64,000 nucleotides of DNA from Parapristionchus giblindavisi (GCA_943737045.1 CALSFV010000022.1:1-64000); one strand, 5' to 3'. Counted from the stretch's first letter, positions 1 through 12,049 are shown. Program-made: numbers and translations. The notes: a model not told the origin generated them from the sequence alone.

Positions 1-1296
1 CTAACGACCCGTTCAAAGTGCTAAAATGATGCTAGTGGCGAGTAATGCTTATCCTCAGATTACGGTAGTCATAGCTCGTCATTTGCCCTCAGGGCATAAA
101 ATAATTTTTTTGTTGGGATGACCGATTTTGAGAGGGCAGGTTTTCTAAAATTATGGTTCCTGCGCAAGCAGCTTTGCTATGTATCATATATTTATTTCCC
201 TTATTTGGGTTTAGTTCCTATTCCTTTCAGACCCGTATCAAAAGTTATTCTGTGGTCTACTCGGTTTCAGCGATCAAAGATCAAAATCCAAAGATCAAAG
301 ATCGAAGTTCAGCAATAGTGTAAAAACTTTTGTGAACATCTCTAACATGCATTGGTGCTTTGCAAATAAGAGATTTCATCAATAGAGGCCCAGGGATGAG
401 AGCAGTGAGAGAGAAAGCACAAGAGCGCGCACCGAGTAGACCTCAGCATAACTTTTGCTACGGATCTGAAAGGAATCGGAACTAATGCGATGTTAAAATC
501 TTGGAAAAGTAGATGGAAAAGTGAAAAGTAGTGTTAATTTTGTGATTGTAAAAGTAGTTGGAAAAGTAGCATAGCTTCCTAATTGACCAACTTTTACAAC
601 AAAAACCCTTTACGCGAGTGTTGGATTACTACTTTTCCAACTACTTTTACAATCACAAAATTAACACTACTTTTCACTTTTCCATCTACTTTTCCAAGAT
701 TTTAACTCCACATAAACCAAAATGAGGGAAATAAATATATGATACATTGCAAAGCTGCTTGCGCAGGAACCATAATTTTAGAAAACCTGCCCTCTGAACG
801 GTAGGGTCTCAAAATCGGTCATCCCAACAAAAAATTATTTTATGCCCTGAGGGCAAATGACGAGCTATGACTACCGTAATCTGGGGATAAACATTACCCT
901 CCACTAGCATCATTTTAGCACTTTGAACGGGTCGTTAGCACATCTAGAAGCTGAGTTATAAATTTTGGGGGTCAAAGTTGCAACCCGGCTACTGCTTGAA
1001 ATCTGAGTCGGAGCCATTCCGGATTGTTTGACTGTGCAGCCATAGTGGGGTTCTACACTCTCACAATGTTTCACAAGAACAGGATTTTCGACTAAAGAAA
1101 TAAAATTTTTCAAAAAAGTGTAATTCGATTGCGTCATCACTACGCAATAATGAACTAATGTAATATCACCAACACATCATGGTTGTATTCCTTAATAAAT
1201 TCTGTACATTGACTGAAAAGATCAGCTTGATTGCTTTCCTGGATCAAAAGTTATAAAAAAATGAAAAAAGTGGCTGGAGACTTGTTGCCTACACTG
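1..1296. mobile_element. Foldback transposon, copy 1 (truncated by the window edge)
   Basis: Bases 1 to about 220 are the inverted complement of about 720-940. The right end (GTTGCCTACACTG, then TA) matches the end of the complete copy at 55373-56713. The ends begin CAGTG next to a TA, as in Tc1-type elements. No transposase is coded, so it is non-autonomous. The spacer between the arms carries an extra internal hairpin (493-705) that the other copy lacks. The small ORFs here are mirror images of the arms and are not genes. Confidence 0.75.
493..705. repeat. Nested inverted repeat inside the foldback element
   Basis: The arm TTAAAATCTTGGAAAAGTAG at 493 is mirrored at about 686-705, with about 75-bp arms around a roughly 60-bp loop that includes ACCAACTTTTAC. 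It is absent from the sister copy at 55373-56713, so it is probably a later MITE insertion or a local rearrangement. Confidence 0.65.
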
Positions 1297-2038
1297 TATT
1301 TGCTGTCGAACCTGTCACGGGTGTATCAAATAAATAGACCAAAATAAATAAAGAAAAGAGGAAAAGGTGGAAGAATGTGCGAAGAGTGGGCAGTTCTCTA
1401 TGTCTTCTTTCATCTTCTCTCCATCTTTCGAATATGTTTCATATGGCACTTATTAGTCGGGTTTTGTTTCTTTGTTCGATTTTCGTGACCATCCTCGATT
1501 CATACAAAAACAAATACATACAATACATTTATCTTATTTTATTTATTCAATCGTCTTGTCAAATGTTTTCGCATCTTTGGATGTCTGATAGATTAAATTA
1601 AGTTATCATCACTGAGTGCAGAAGAGTAAATCAGGGGCTGGGGGAAATTACTTTCATTTTCTTGTTCTTCGATCTCTGGGAGTTTTTATCCGTTCAAGAA
1701 AACAGTCGAAATCGAAATTGGTGAATGAAATGTATGAAACCCATGAAAATGTTGTTATTGTCCATTAGGCGCATGAAAAAAAAACAATAATATGCACATA
1801 TTCGGATTCAGTTTACAATTTTTTTCCAATTTACGTTTTCTTTTTCTTTTTTCGATATAGGATTAGTGAATTGCCCGCAAGCGAGAGAACGTGCGAAAAG
1901 TGGAGAGTGAAAAAAAGGAAAAGTGGAAAAGTGGAGTGTATTAGCTACTGTTTTTCTTTTCTTTTCTTTTCCAATGAATAGAGCAGAGTATCAGTCAACA
2001 TGGCATATATTGATGCTCTTCAGTCAAAGGTATTCCGG
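1297..2038. other. No gene seen
   Basis: AT-rich sequence without a convincing coding exon, RNA gene or repeat. Short ORFs have no domain-like composition or flanking splice pattern. Confidence 0.5.
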
Positions 2039-2123
2039 AGCTAATTCGAAATTCTCCGCTCTGGCAATGCTCTCTCGCCTTCTTTGTCGACGAGAGAGTG
2101 TGGCCAGACCAGAGAGTACAATG
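2039..2123. repeat. Palindromic MITE family 1, copy a
   Basis: A diverged copy of the short hairpin family whose best copies start GAGCTAATTTGAAACTCT, have CTCTGGCAATGCTCTCTCG next to a CGAGAGAG loop, and end with the mirror sequence. The arms here are recognisable from CGCTCTGGCAATGCTCTCTC to AGAGAGTGTGGCCAGACC. Confidence 0.6.
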
Positions 2124-2335
2124 TGCTCGTGGAGCGCCAAGTTATTCTTGTTTTTGTGCGGGGTGTTTTGGATTGCATCGCGTTTGGCAATCTGCCAAGA
2201 GCTTCATCTCAATTTCCTCCACCTCTCTCCCTCTACCTCTCTCTCTATATCCCCCTCTTTCTCCTTCTCTCTCCCTTCTCCCTATTTCTCTCCATCCCTA
2301 AGGTCGATAATGTGTGTGCGAGAGCGGATGATATG

Positions 2336-2411
2336 CCTGAAATGGGGGAAAGAGGAGAGAGAGAGAGGGAGAGAGTGGGGGAGAGAGAGAGAGAGGGAGA
2401 GAGGAGATAGT

Positions 2412-2466
<55 letters not shown>

Positions 2467-2475
2467 GAGGAGAGT
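2336..2475. repeat. GA microsatellite
   Basis: An imperfect then nearly perfect (GA)n tract. The overlapping Ser/Leu-rich and Arg/Glu-rich ORFs on both strands are products of the dinucleotide repeat. Confidence 0.9.
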
Positions 2476-3089
2476 AAAAAAAGCACAGAGAGAAAATGAG
2501 ATGTGCAACTCAATCTCACGGCTACATAAATTTTCATAAAAGGATTCACAAATCGAAGGGCTATTTTTTATTTATTTATTTATTATATGTAGTTTTATCG
2601 TAGTTTCAGATTTTATTGGTTGCTTGCACGATCGGAGCGTGCCGTTGCATTTTCCAGTGTCGCTGCAACCCCACATTTGAACCTTGCGAGATGAGAAAAT
2701 TAAAGAAAAAATAAAAGGAATTTCCCGAAAACATGTGAGAGAGCGTGTAAATGAGGAGAGTTTTCTCTGATTGCCTTTTCGACGAAACTGCTGACCAGTG
2801 CCTGTGAAGTAGGTTTCAAATGGCGCATATCAATACAAAAAATTTTTAAGTTCAATTCTGTGTAGATCTTAAATGTTAAATAAGAATAAAAAATAAGAAT
2901 AAGAAAAATATGCTTTAATATTGCTTCTGTAATTTCTTCATGATGATCTATCGTAGACACACATATTTATGAGATACATCTAACAGAGCTTGTCCAAAAA
3001 CATCAGTGTCCTGTTCTCATTTAACATTTCTGTGAAATGCTAACAGATCACGCTTAATCTTTGATTTATACTTACAATTAGTCTATATA

Positions 3090-3210
3090 TTAAAGGGATC
3101 GTTACCTCACTCAATGGTCTCTTCATTGCGCACGCTATTTCTCTGTTCTCTAACAACGAGAGAGCGTAGAGCGTTGAAGAGACCGTTGACAAAGGTTTCA
3201 GTCCCTTTAA
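3090..3210 (+). repeat. MITE family 2, copy 1 (TTAAAGGGA ends)
   Basis: A 121-bp element with ends TTAAAGGGA...TCCCTTTAA. Internal sequence (GGTCTCTTCATTGCGCACGC) has an inverted copy at 53850-53970 in opposite orientation. The TTAA at each end could be a TTAA target duplication. Confidence 0.7.
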
Positions 3211-3321
3211 GACCTACACTCCCTCATCTCCTTCCCCATTTACCACTACCCACGTTTCCCATTCACTTATTCATTAAATTAATTATTTTTTCTAATGTTG
3301 CCATATCTTTGGATGTATTGA

Positions 3322-3385
3322 GCGTATAAAAATCACTTGTTTTAATTGTAGAAGAGACTATTTCTTGTTTTGCATGGTTCAGAAA
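3322..3385 (-). repeat. Fragment of the GCGTATAAAA-ended element
   Basis: On the minus strand it matches one end of the 34013-34282 element, including CTGAACCATGCAAAACAAGA and TTTTTATACGCTC. Only this terminal part was recognised. Confidence 0.55.
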
Positions 3386-3678
3386 ATATGAGATCTAGCC
3401 TTTGAGCGACTTCCGTTCCTTAAAGCCCCGTTTGACATTTTCTTATGCAAGTACATTTTATACTCACAATATGATAAATAAAATTAAATTATCAATTAAC
3501 AATTGCTTACCCGCGGCAACGAAGGTGGACCCGGCCGAGAAGGTTTCCATCTCAAATGTCATTTCATTAGTTAATTATTGTTTTTTTAAATTAAAAAAAA
3601 TAACGGTCATGAACCACGAGGGGATAATCGATATTGCGAACGACGATAAAGTCACGTCTTTAGATCAAAGCACATCAA

Positions 3679-3766
3679 GAGCCAATTGTAAACTCCGCCC
3701 TGGCCATACTGTCTCGCTTATTTGTATACCAGAGAGTGTTGCGAGAGCGGTGATCAAAGTAGCTCG
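3679..3766. repeat. Palindromic MITE family 1, copy b (diverged)
   Basis: Retains AACTCCGCCCTGGCCATACTGTCTCGC and the mirrored AGAGAGTGTTGCGAGAGCGG, with weak outer ends. Confidence 0.5.
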
Positions 3767-4603
3767 GTGTGTACATTTAGAGATGGTAGATCAAAAGAGT
3801 AATAATAATAATAATAATCGTAGTGGTGCATACTCGGAATCGAGAGCAGCTAAGAAAACAGAGATTTAGATGAAAATAAACCGATGAGGATTCTGGGAAA
3901 GGCAGACACCAGGAAGTTGTATAAATCGATGTCTAAGGTATAATTTTAAAAATACATTAAAAATGAAATTACAGGTCACACCCCGTCCCTATTTTTACTG
4001 CCACTCTCACCTAATAAAAAAGATACTAGCTCGCTCCTCAAACTTCGCAAATAAACAGCTAAAGCATGGAAACCCGACACTTTTCATATAGAGAGAGATA
4101 GAGCCGGGAAGTCGCTGAAAGCCTTCATAATTGACGGACTCCGGATCTGTGTCTAATTGACGGATACGGATGGGAATGGAGGATGGAATGGAAGGGGAGA
4201 AGATAATTTGAGGATTGTAGATATATGGATGATTTATGTGTGTAGTTTTATATTGATCAGAAGTAAATGAACGATGAAGAATTATTAAAGATAAAAGTGC
4301 CCCTTAGAGAATTGGACCTGGTATTATGAACATTGCTAGAAACGCAAGTTATGGCGGGTGAAAGACAGTTTCAAATATAAAATAGGTGATTTATGCGTGA
4401 TTGGTAAAGAAGGCGATATTGATATAGATAAAGGTAAGAGGAAAAGGTACAATCCGTTACTCAAGATACACGAAGTACTGCTGGTGATCACTGCCAGGCC
4501 ATGGGAATATCGATAGAGGATGGGCAAAAGTGAACGATTTCAAAGCATCTTCCAGCAACAATTACCGTGGTAAGAATCACTAAATTATGCTTGCGCTATA
4601 CCA

Positions 4604-4725
4604 CACAGTATTCTGGTCCAAGCCATTTTTCTTCCAAAGCAAGACAAAGGAGAGACCATTGTATTCGAGAGAGTTTGTATGTTGAGCGGTCGTTCTTGCT
4701 TTGAAAGTCATGAGAACGCTGTGAC
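4604..4725. repeat. Dispersed repeat, inverted partner at about 12967-13088
   Basis: About 120 bp (GTATTCTGGTCCAAGCCATT ... ATGAGAACGCTGTGA) recurs nearly unchanged in reverse complement at about 12967-13088. No coding or terminal-repeat structure is obvious. Confidence 0.7.
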
Positions 4726-4729
4726 CAGT

Positions 4730-5716
4730 ACTACCGTAGGTGTGACGCTAACATAGACTGGCGGTTACTGTAGCCATTCCCTATCTCCTACATATATCCG
4801 TGAGAAGGACACTTTTCCCAACTCGAGGAAAGCCTTGAAACCTCATTGAAGAAGAAGGCAAATCGAATGAACACTTCAACTTGGAAAGGAGGAGTAGGAG
4901 GGGTAGAGGAGAGAGGGAATGTGAATGAGAGAGGAGGAGGATAGGAGGGAAGGAAGGAGGAAAGAAGGAGGAGATAAAGAGGGAGGGGGAGGAGACTTAT
5001 TGTTAGAAGGAACGAAAAAAAAGAAGATGCCTATGTAGCTGTGAGCATGCTTCATTGCGCTTTCGATAGATAGAAGAGGATAGGATGGATGGAAGACTTG
5101 TAGATTTGATTGGGAAATTGAAGACGAGATGATGGTATGTTGTCATGTTGAACTCACACTCAAAAAGAGCAAAGGTAAATGTAAATCCTGCTGTTCACGA
5201 AGTCCTGCGGGTGATCACTGCTAATCATTCAATTAGCTAGCAAATCCATCGCTTATCAACGTTTTTTTTTGCAATTTTTACAATCAACTTTGCTACCATC
5301 GTCCTAGTATTTGCTCGACGATCTATATATTTACCTAAAATCGTCTGTTTGCATCGCATGCTGAATATTAGCATATCAATATAATTTATAATATAACCGC
5401 GCGCCCTGTATTCGTTGTCTCATTTTGCTCGACGTTCGATGCAAAAATAAAGATGAAAAGGTGCTAGATACTTTAAAATGATTGTGAAAAGGAATAGAGA
5501 ACCTCCGAGGTTCACTCATAACTTGTAGGCTTTTCGAAGCTTTGCGAATCACGCAAAACGTTTTAAGCCCACTTCAAAGCTTATTATATAATGGAAAACA
5601 AAATGCAATGGAAATTCGACGTCATTATGAACTCCTCGACAGCCCGGAATTTGACATATAAAGAAATTCCAAAAGAACTGAAATTGACGATGTATTAGTA
5701 CGCTACAATTTTTTGA
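4730..5716. other. No gene seen
   Basis: Low-complexity purine-rich stretch (4880-5000) followed by AT-rich sequence. Nothing coding is supported. Confidence 0.5.
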
Positions 5717-5803
5717 CTAATTTCAAACTCACCGCTCTGGCGACGCTCCCTCGCAGACAAACAAATCGAGAGAGTGTGGCCAGAGCATAGATTTTCAAAC
5801 TTG
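5717..5803. repeat. Palindromic MITE family 1, copy c
   Basis: Shows CTAATTTCAAACTCACCGCTCTGG and the mirrored GAGTGTGGCCAGAGC around a diverged loop. Confidence 0.55.
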
Positions 5804-7640
5804 TTCGGGGTGTGGTTTTAAGTAAGAAAATAAAAAAATGGAGCGAGAGAGTGTGAGGAATTGAGAGAGTGCAGACCATCAAAGTCAAGTGAAAACGAAT
5901 CTATTCATTGAATGTGATAGGGTTCGTTAGAGGTCTTAGAGAGCGACGTTCGACATACTCCCGCTAACAAGGCAACAACAAAGGAATAGGGGCAGAGAAC
6001 AGAGATTGATTGAGAAATTGTATAGTTGATGACGAGTGTCTAGTATTAGGGCACTACAATATACATATTCGGCAGAACTTTTCCCTTGAGACATCCCACA
6101 ATGGCCTATTCGCACATAAATCATCTTTATTTTTCTAAACTATTTTCTATTCGTCGTAGTTGCGTGTCTCTGGTGATAAAAGAAAAATAAAAAAAATACG
6201 AGAAAGCGTGTGAAAAGTTGAAGATGTTCTCTATATTTTCATGATTTCTGAACAGAGAGCGTCAGTTAAAGCTTCACAGATGGCAGGTTCTGGGAACTAC
6301 AATTATCGTTTCGCCTCATGCTCTGTTTACGTTTTTGTGCCTATTCACTAGAAGATGTAGGAAAGAGGTAGGATTGACAGCGGGTGGAAATGTAGCAAAT
6401 ACTGTTAAACGTCGAGAAAATAAATGAAAATTAGAGAAACTCTCTTTTTTCATGCATTATCTCATTTTTCGTTACTTTTGAAGCAGTTTTTTTCTTTAGA
6501 TTTCTGTTCAAAAGTAGCGAGAAAAGAGAAGATAAGCTATGACAAGAAGATTCCTCCTTTCTCCTTTCCAGTAATATGTTTGTAAAATATATTTGAAGAA
6601 CGAATAAATAAATGATGCTGTTTATTTTACATACTTTATTTTCCTATACTTTTAGTGAAAGTGAATGAATATGCAGAAGATACATATTATAATGGAGACA
6701 AGACAGTAAACGAAAATAAAGACCGGAAGAACTGTCCCTCATAATAATAATAATAAAAATAATAATAAAGAAAGGAGCGATAATAATGAACCTTATTAAA
6801 TATATTTTGTATAACAAGAACTATGCTTTGAAGAATCGAAGAAGTAAAAATTAATCAATAGAGGTAGGTAAGGTAAGGGAATAGAGAGAGGGAATACTAT
6901 AATTCTATTCTGTACTATGTTTCTTGTAAACGCATACAATTATTATCATAGATATTTGAAATAACAGGAAACGTAAAGGTGTGCACGTATCTCATACCAA
7001 TGGGACCATGCGGAAACCAGTGCGATTACTATATCTCAACGATTTTTTGAGAAATAATAGTTGCTATTATAATAATAGTTGGTTGAACAGATTCCTTCAA
7101 TATATTTTTTCATATATATTTTTTCTTTATTTCCATCATAACAAATTGGAGTGGATAGATAATTAGCGTGGTTGATTGATGGCAGCGGTGAAGTGGTCAT
7201 GGGGGTGGGCAATTATGAATAACGAAGCCTGATTATACTGCTATCATATCAAAAATTCAAAGATAAAGCTATCCACTTATTCAAGGCACATAAAATACTG
7301 CGGGAGATCACTGGTAAGACAGTGATAATTGAAGGCCAGTTCTGTTCGGAGGACCTAATCTCTTCAACGGATCCACACTACCGATTGATCTACTCACATA
7401 GAAAATAATTCTCTTACGAGATGTTCTGTTTTAAGAAATTGACTTCTTATAACAGAATATCAGAAATTGAATTTCTTACTTTTCAAGAGCAGTTTTGGCT
7501 GATATATCTTTTAATTAAGAAAACGAAAAGTAAGAAATTATAAATTTAAGTACATTTTCTGTGTGAGTATTCACCACCATTTCCCCTTTGTCCTATTATA
7601 ATAATGATATTGGATAATAACGAACATACTATTGAAGGGG
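5804..7640. other. No gene seen
   Basis: AT-rich sequence with a few AAT triplets (6743-6765). No chain of splice-flanked exons and no RNA gene was recognised. Confidence 0.5.
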
Positions 7641-7858
7641 ATGAAAGCACTAGGCCCTCAAGGGAGAGAGAGAGAGAGAGCAAACACGGATAACATTCGA
7701 TGAATCGGGCGTTGAGGGCCTTTAGGCCCGCTTCCCTCCCCCCTCTCTAACTCTCCCTCTCCCCCAACCCCTTCATCTCTCCCTCTGCTTACTCTTGTGA
7801 GAGCAAGCGGATTGAACGAGCAGAGCTAGAGGGAGAGGGAGAGCGGAAGTGGATAGAG

Positions 7859-7860
7859 AA

Positions 7861-7936
<76 letters not shown>

Positions 7937-8052
7937 ATGCTAATTTATTCTGTCACTCGCGCACTCTCGGTTAGGGGAGGAAGGGGGCATGCTACATAAT
8001 CGAGGAAAGTGGATGGAGATAGAGAAAGAGGAATATGAGGGATAGAGAAGGG

Positions 8053-8085
<33 letters not shown>

Positions 8086-8172
8086 AGAGAGAGGGGGCGA
8101 GAGAGAGAGGGGGAGACAGAGAGACAGAGGGAGAGATGGAGCGAGAGAGCAGAGGGAGAGGGAGAAGGGAGG
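7859..8172. repeat. GA-rich microsatellite block
   Basis: Perfect (GA)n at about 7865-7932, then a gap of about 110 bp of ordinary sequence, then a second imperfect (GA)n/GGGA tract at about 8050-8170. The Ser/Leu-rich minus ORF across it is a repeat product. Confidence 0.9.
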
Positions 8173-8317
8173 TAAGAGAGGGCTTGGATGTCGTGGACAC
8201 CAATTCCAGGTGATGTGAATGAGGGCAGAATCGATAATGGGAATGAAACAAGGATGAAATGTGAAAATATTTCAAGAAATCAAAATATTCATTTGATTTT
8301 TCTTTATTTGAGGTCAT

Positions 8318-8393
8318 AATTTGAAACTCTGCCCGTACTTTCTCGCATTCTTTGTCTACGAGAGAGCACAGCCAGAGCGGAGAGTTTCAAATT
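8318..8393. repeat. Palindromic MITE family 1, copy d
   Basis: Hairpin from AATTTGAAACTCT to AGAGTTTCAAATT, with CGAGAGAG in the loop and the GCCAGAGCGG arm. It is adjacent to copy e, separated by about 27 bp. Confidence 0.8.
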
Positions 8394-8420
8394 ATCCTGG
8401 TAACTTTAAAGTCACACCTC

Positions 8421-8512
8421 GAGATGATATGAAACTCTTCGCTCTGGCAGTTCTCTCTCGTAGAGAGAGAAAACGAGAGAGCATTGCCAGAGCGGATGGT
8501 TTCAAATTAGCT
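8421..8512. repeat. Palindromic MITE family 1, copy e
   Basis: Starts GAGATGATATGAAACTCTTC, has CTCTGGCAG, a duplicated CTCTCTCG/AGAGAGAG loop and ends ATTGCCAGAGCGG...TTTCAAATTAGCT. It forms a tandem pair with copy d. Confidence 0.8.
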
Positions 8513-9078
8513 AGGATGCCTTTAAGGGGGGGGGGCATCATACGACGCTGATGTTGGTGAGAATAGACTCATTCATGAGCCGATAGTCTACTATTTCAAT
8601 ATTCCTTTCATCGTTCCTTTTCCCACGACAGAGTATTTTAGAGCTGCGAAGAATGTATGTGTGAGATTGCTTACATGGCTTACTCCAATCCCCGTTACTA
8701 TCTCGAGCGAGAAGAGTAGTATCCAACGTCTTTTGGGAGAGTTTGCAGTAAGCTAACCTTTCTCTATGGTAGTCCAATTAGACAAATTATCTCTAATAGC
8801 AAGAGAATTTGCCGGGCCTGTATCCCACATGGCCACCGTTGCTATGAAAAAAGAAATGGTAAGGATAACGGATAAGGATCAATGGAACCATCTCATGTCG
8901 CTACCGATCCGGAGACCTAACCTAACGTTGGCTTAGATAACGTCTTTAAAGTGTATATGTAAAATAACATCAGAAACGATAATGATGAAAAGGTTGTTAG
9001 AAGTTACAATAATTTGGTATGATAAGGTAGGGATGGCTAGCTCATATGAGAATGCCCAACCCCTGTGCCGGCACTAGA

Positions 9079-9210
9079 TCGAATGAGAATCGATGAATAA
9101 TAACCGACTGTATGATAACCATTCGCATATGAGAGACAACGACTAATGAATAGAAAAAGTATGCAAATGGTTATCATACAGTCGGTTATTATTCATCGGT
9201 TCTCGTTCGA
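9079..9210. repeat. 132-bp hairpin element
   Basis: Left arm TCGAATGAGAATCGATGAAT and AATAACCGACTGTATGATAA are mirrored at 9166-9210. The loop is about 40 bp. No other copy was seen in the window. Confidence 0.75.
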
Positions 9211-9729
9211 CCGAATGCCCCTTTCCCCCATCCATCATCTTTACTTTTATCTATCGTTCTTGAAAGTATATTATTGAATTATTATTTCACACACTTTTCG
9301 GCAGTATTATTCGTGCATGCATGCGCATGTGATAAATATATGAATATGCAATATTTTCGCTTGTCTTTAGTCCGTTGAACACAAGTATTCTCCACTATGC
9401 ACTACAGAAGACTCGTGTTTTTGAGGGTCTTTTAGCGTAAACAAAGATTGAGACTCGATGTTATTGTAGAGAACGGACTACTTTCAACGAGGGTCACCCT
9501 TGATTTAAGGGAAATGTAATTTGTAGTGAGGCAGGCTCCCGCCACGATAAGCCGGGCAGTGGAGGGTACTGTAGGGAGAGTAGTCAGCGATGACAGTATC
9601 TTGTGTTCTAACATTAAAAAAGATTAGATTACACATTATAAGACTCTCAAACCAAATTAGTTTAATGTTAAATTTCCGGAATATTCAACAATGTTACCTT
9701 CTAGAACCAATCGAGTTTGTACTCCTCTA

Positions 9730-9850
9730 CTTTGATTCATCCTTCTCCTCTCTCTCTAGTTCCAACTTCTCTCTCTCCCTTATTCTCTCCCTCCCCCCCC
9801 CTCTCCCTCTCCCTCTCTATCTCCCTCCCTCCCTCTCTCTCCTCCAACAA
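9730..9850. repeat. CT-rich low-complexity tract
   Basis: CTCTCT/CCCTCT runs with a C8 stretch. The Ser/Leu/Pro ORF through it is not a gene. Confidence 0.85.
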
Positions 9851-10330
9851 TCCTCAGTGAGGTTCCTCCCTCATTCATATTCCACTCTTCTCATTTACAA
9901 TTCCTCTGACGTCTTTTTCTCAATGACGATATTCAAGAAAAAGTCAAGCTGTGGAAAAGGTGAGAGATTGTGTTCAAAAGTCAAAAGTCCTGAGAATCTA
10001 ATAAAAAAATGACGATAGAACATGTGGAACGTGGATAGCTCTGTTTTCCTTTATTTTCGTGCAAGAAGGGGTGTGATACAGCTACAACTACATCACTTAT
10101 AGAAACGACCCTCCAACGTTGCAAAAAAGACGATAAATCAGAGAAAGCTCTCCTCGTTTTTCACTCTATCTCGCTCGCCTCTTTTTCTTTTCTTTTCTTT
10201 TCGCAAGCGAGGCTACATAAAAATTTGAAGAAATAACGCTCCTTTTAAGGATCAAAGAATGAAAAGTTCTAGGGATAAATAAATATGAAAGAAGCTGCGG
10301 AAAGCTGATGAAGGATGGGGGACGGAGTAA

Positions 10331-10843
10331 GAGAGGGAGAGGGAGAGGGAGAGGAGGAAAGGGAGGGGAGAGGGAGAGGGAGAGGAGGAAAGGGAGGGGA
10401 GAGGGAGAGGGAGAGGAGGAAAGGGAGGGGAGAGGGAGAGGGAGAGGAGGAAAGGGAGGGGAGAGGGAGAGGGAGAGGAGGAAAGGGAGGGGAGAGGGAG
10501 AGGGAGAGGGGGAAAGGGAGGGGAGAGGGAGAGGGAGAGGAGGAAAGGGAGGGGAGAGGGAGAGGAGGAAAGGGAGGGGAGAGGGAGAGGGAGAGGAGGA
10601 AAGGGAGGGGAGAGGGAGAGGGAGAGGAGGAAAGGGAGGGGAGAGGGAGAGGGAGAGGAGGAAAGGGAGGGGAGAGGGAGAGGGAGAGGAGGAAAGGGAG
10701 GGGAGAGGGAGAGGGAGAGGAGGAAAGGGAGGGGAGAGGGAGAGGGAGAGGAGGAAAGGGAGGGGAGAGGGAGAGGGAGAGGAGGAAAGGGAGGGGAGAG
10801 GGAGAGGGAGAGGAGGAAAGGGAGGGGAGAGGGAGAGGGAGAG
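10331..10843. repeat. Minisatellite 1: 31-bp purine unit
   Basis: About 16 tandem copies of GGGGAGAGGGAGAGGGAGAG plus GAGGAAAGGGA. One copy is shortened and one has GGGGAAAG in place of GGAGGAAAG. Because 31 is not a multiple of three and no stop codon arises, several frames stay open and give long Arg/Gly/Glu or Ser/Pro/Leu ORFs. The array abuts minisatellite 2 after about 70 bp. Confidence 0.95.
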
Positions 10844-10912
10844 AGTTAGATGTACATATAAGGGGAGGGAGAGAGGAGAACAGAGAACAGATTGGGGGAG
10901 GAGAGAGGGGCG

Positions 10913-11907
10913 GAGGGGAGAAGGGATGAAGAGGGAGAGGGAGGTGGAGGGAGAGTGGAGGGGAGAAGGGATGAAGAGGGAGAGGGAGGTGGAGGGAGAG
11001 TGGAGGGGAGAAGGGATGAAGAGGGAGAGGGAGGTGGAGGGAGAGTGGAGGGGAGAAGGGATGAAGAGGGAGAGGGAGGTGGAGGGAGAGTGGAGGGGAG
11101 AAGGGATGAAGAGGGAGAGGGAGGTGGAGGGAGAGTGGAGGGGAGAAGGGATGAAGAGGGAGAGGGAGGTGGAGGGAGAGTGGAGGGGAGAAGGGATGAA
11201 GAGGGAGAGGGAGGTGGAGGGAGAGTGGAGGGGAGAAGGGATGAAGAGGGAGAGGGAGGTGGAGGGAGAGTGGAGGGGAGAAGGGATGAAGAGGGAGAGG
11301 GAGGTGGAGGGAGAGTGGAGGGGAGAAGGGATGAAGAGGGAGAGGGAGGTGGAGGGAGAGTGGAGGGGAGAAGGGATGAAGAGGGAGAGGGAGGTGGAGG
11401 GAGAGTGGAGGGGAGAAGGGATGAAGAGGGAGAGGGAGGTGGAGGGAGAGTGGAGGGGAGAAGGGATGAAGAGGGAGAGGGAGGTGGAGGGAGAGTGGAG
11501 GGGAGAAGGGATGAAGAGGGAGAGGGAGGTGGAGGGAGAGTGGAGGGGAGAAGGGATGAAGAGGGAGAGGGAGGTGGAGGGAGAGTGGAGGGGAGAAGGG
11601 ATGAAGAGGGAGAGGGAGGTGGAGGGAGAGTGGAGGGGAGAAGGGATGAAGAGGGAGAGGGAGGTGGAGGGAGAGTGGAGGGGAGAAGGGATGAAGAGGG
11701 AGAGGGAGGTGGAGGGAGAGTGGAGGGGAGAAGGGATGAAGAGGGAGAGGGAGGTGGAGGGAGAGTGGAGGGGAGAAGGGATGAAGAGGGAGAGGGAGGT
11801 GGAGGGAGAGTGGAGGGGAGAAGGGATGAAGAGGGAGAGGGAGGTGGAGGGAGAGTGGAGGGGAGAAGGGATGAAGAGGGAGAGGGAGGTGGAGGGAGAG
11901 TGGAGGG
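10913..11907. repeat. Minisatellite 2: 45-bp purine unit, about 22 copies
   Basis: Highly uniform tandem units, GAAGGGATGAAGAGGGAGAG plus GGAGGTGGAGGGAGAGTGGAGGG-type sequence, about 990 bp. The 45-bp unit is 15 codons, so ORFs of 347-566 aa appear in several frames on both strands. I treat them as artefacts. Copies look almost identical, which indicates recent expansion or homogenisation. Confidence 0.95.
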
Positions 11908-12049
11908 AGGAGTGGAGAGAGAGCAGGAGAAATGACGATGGAGAGAGAGAGAGAGAGGGAGAGTCCCAATAAATAAAGTAGCTCTCTCTCCTCTCTTTTC
12001 CTTCATGGAGAGTGTTGACATCTTAAAGAAAAAAGGGGAAACAGAATAA

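Noticed and set aside
3402..3869. 155-aa ORF on the plus strand
   Set aside because: No recognisable domain, includes an Asn run and a MITE-derived stretch, with no supporting splice or neighbouring exon pattern.
10269..11972. ORFs of 566, 554, 391 and 347 aa on both strands
   Set aside because: They are translations of the 31-bp and 45-bp purine minisatellites. Several frames are open on both strands only because the units lack stop codons, and there are no splice signals or non-repeat domains.
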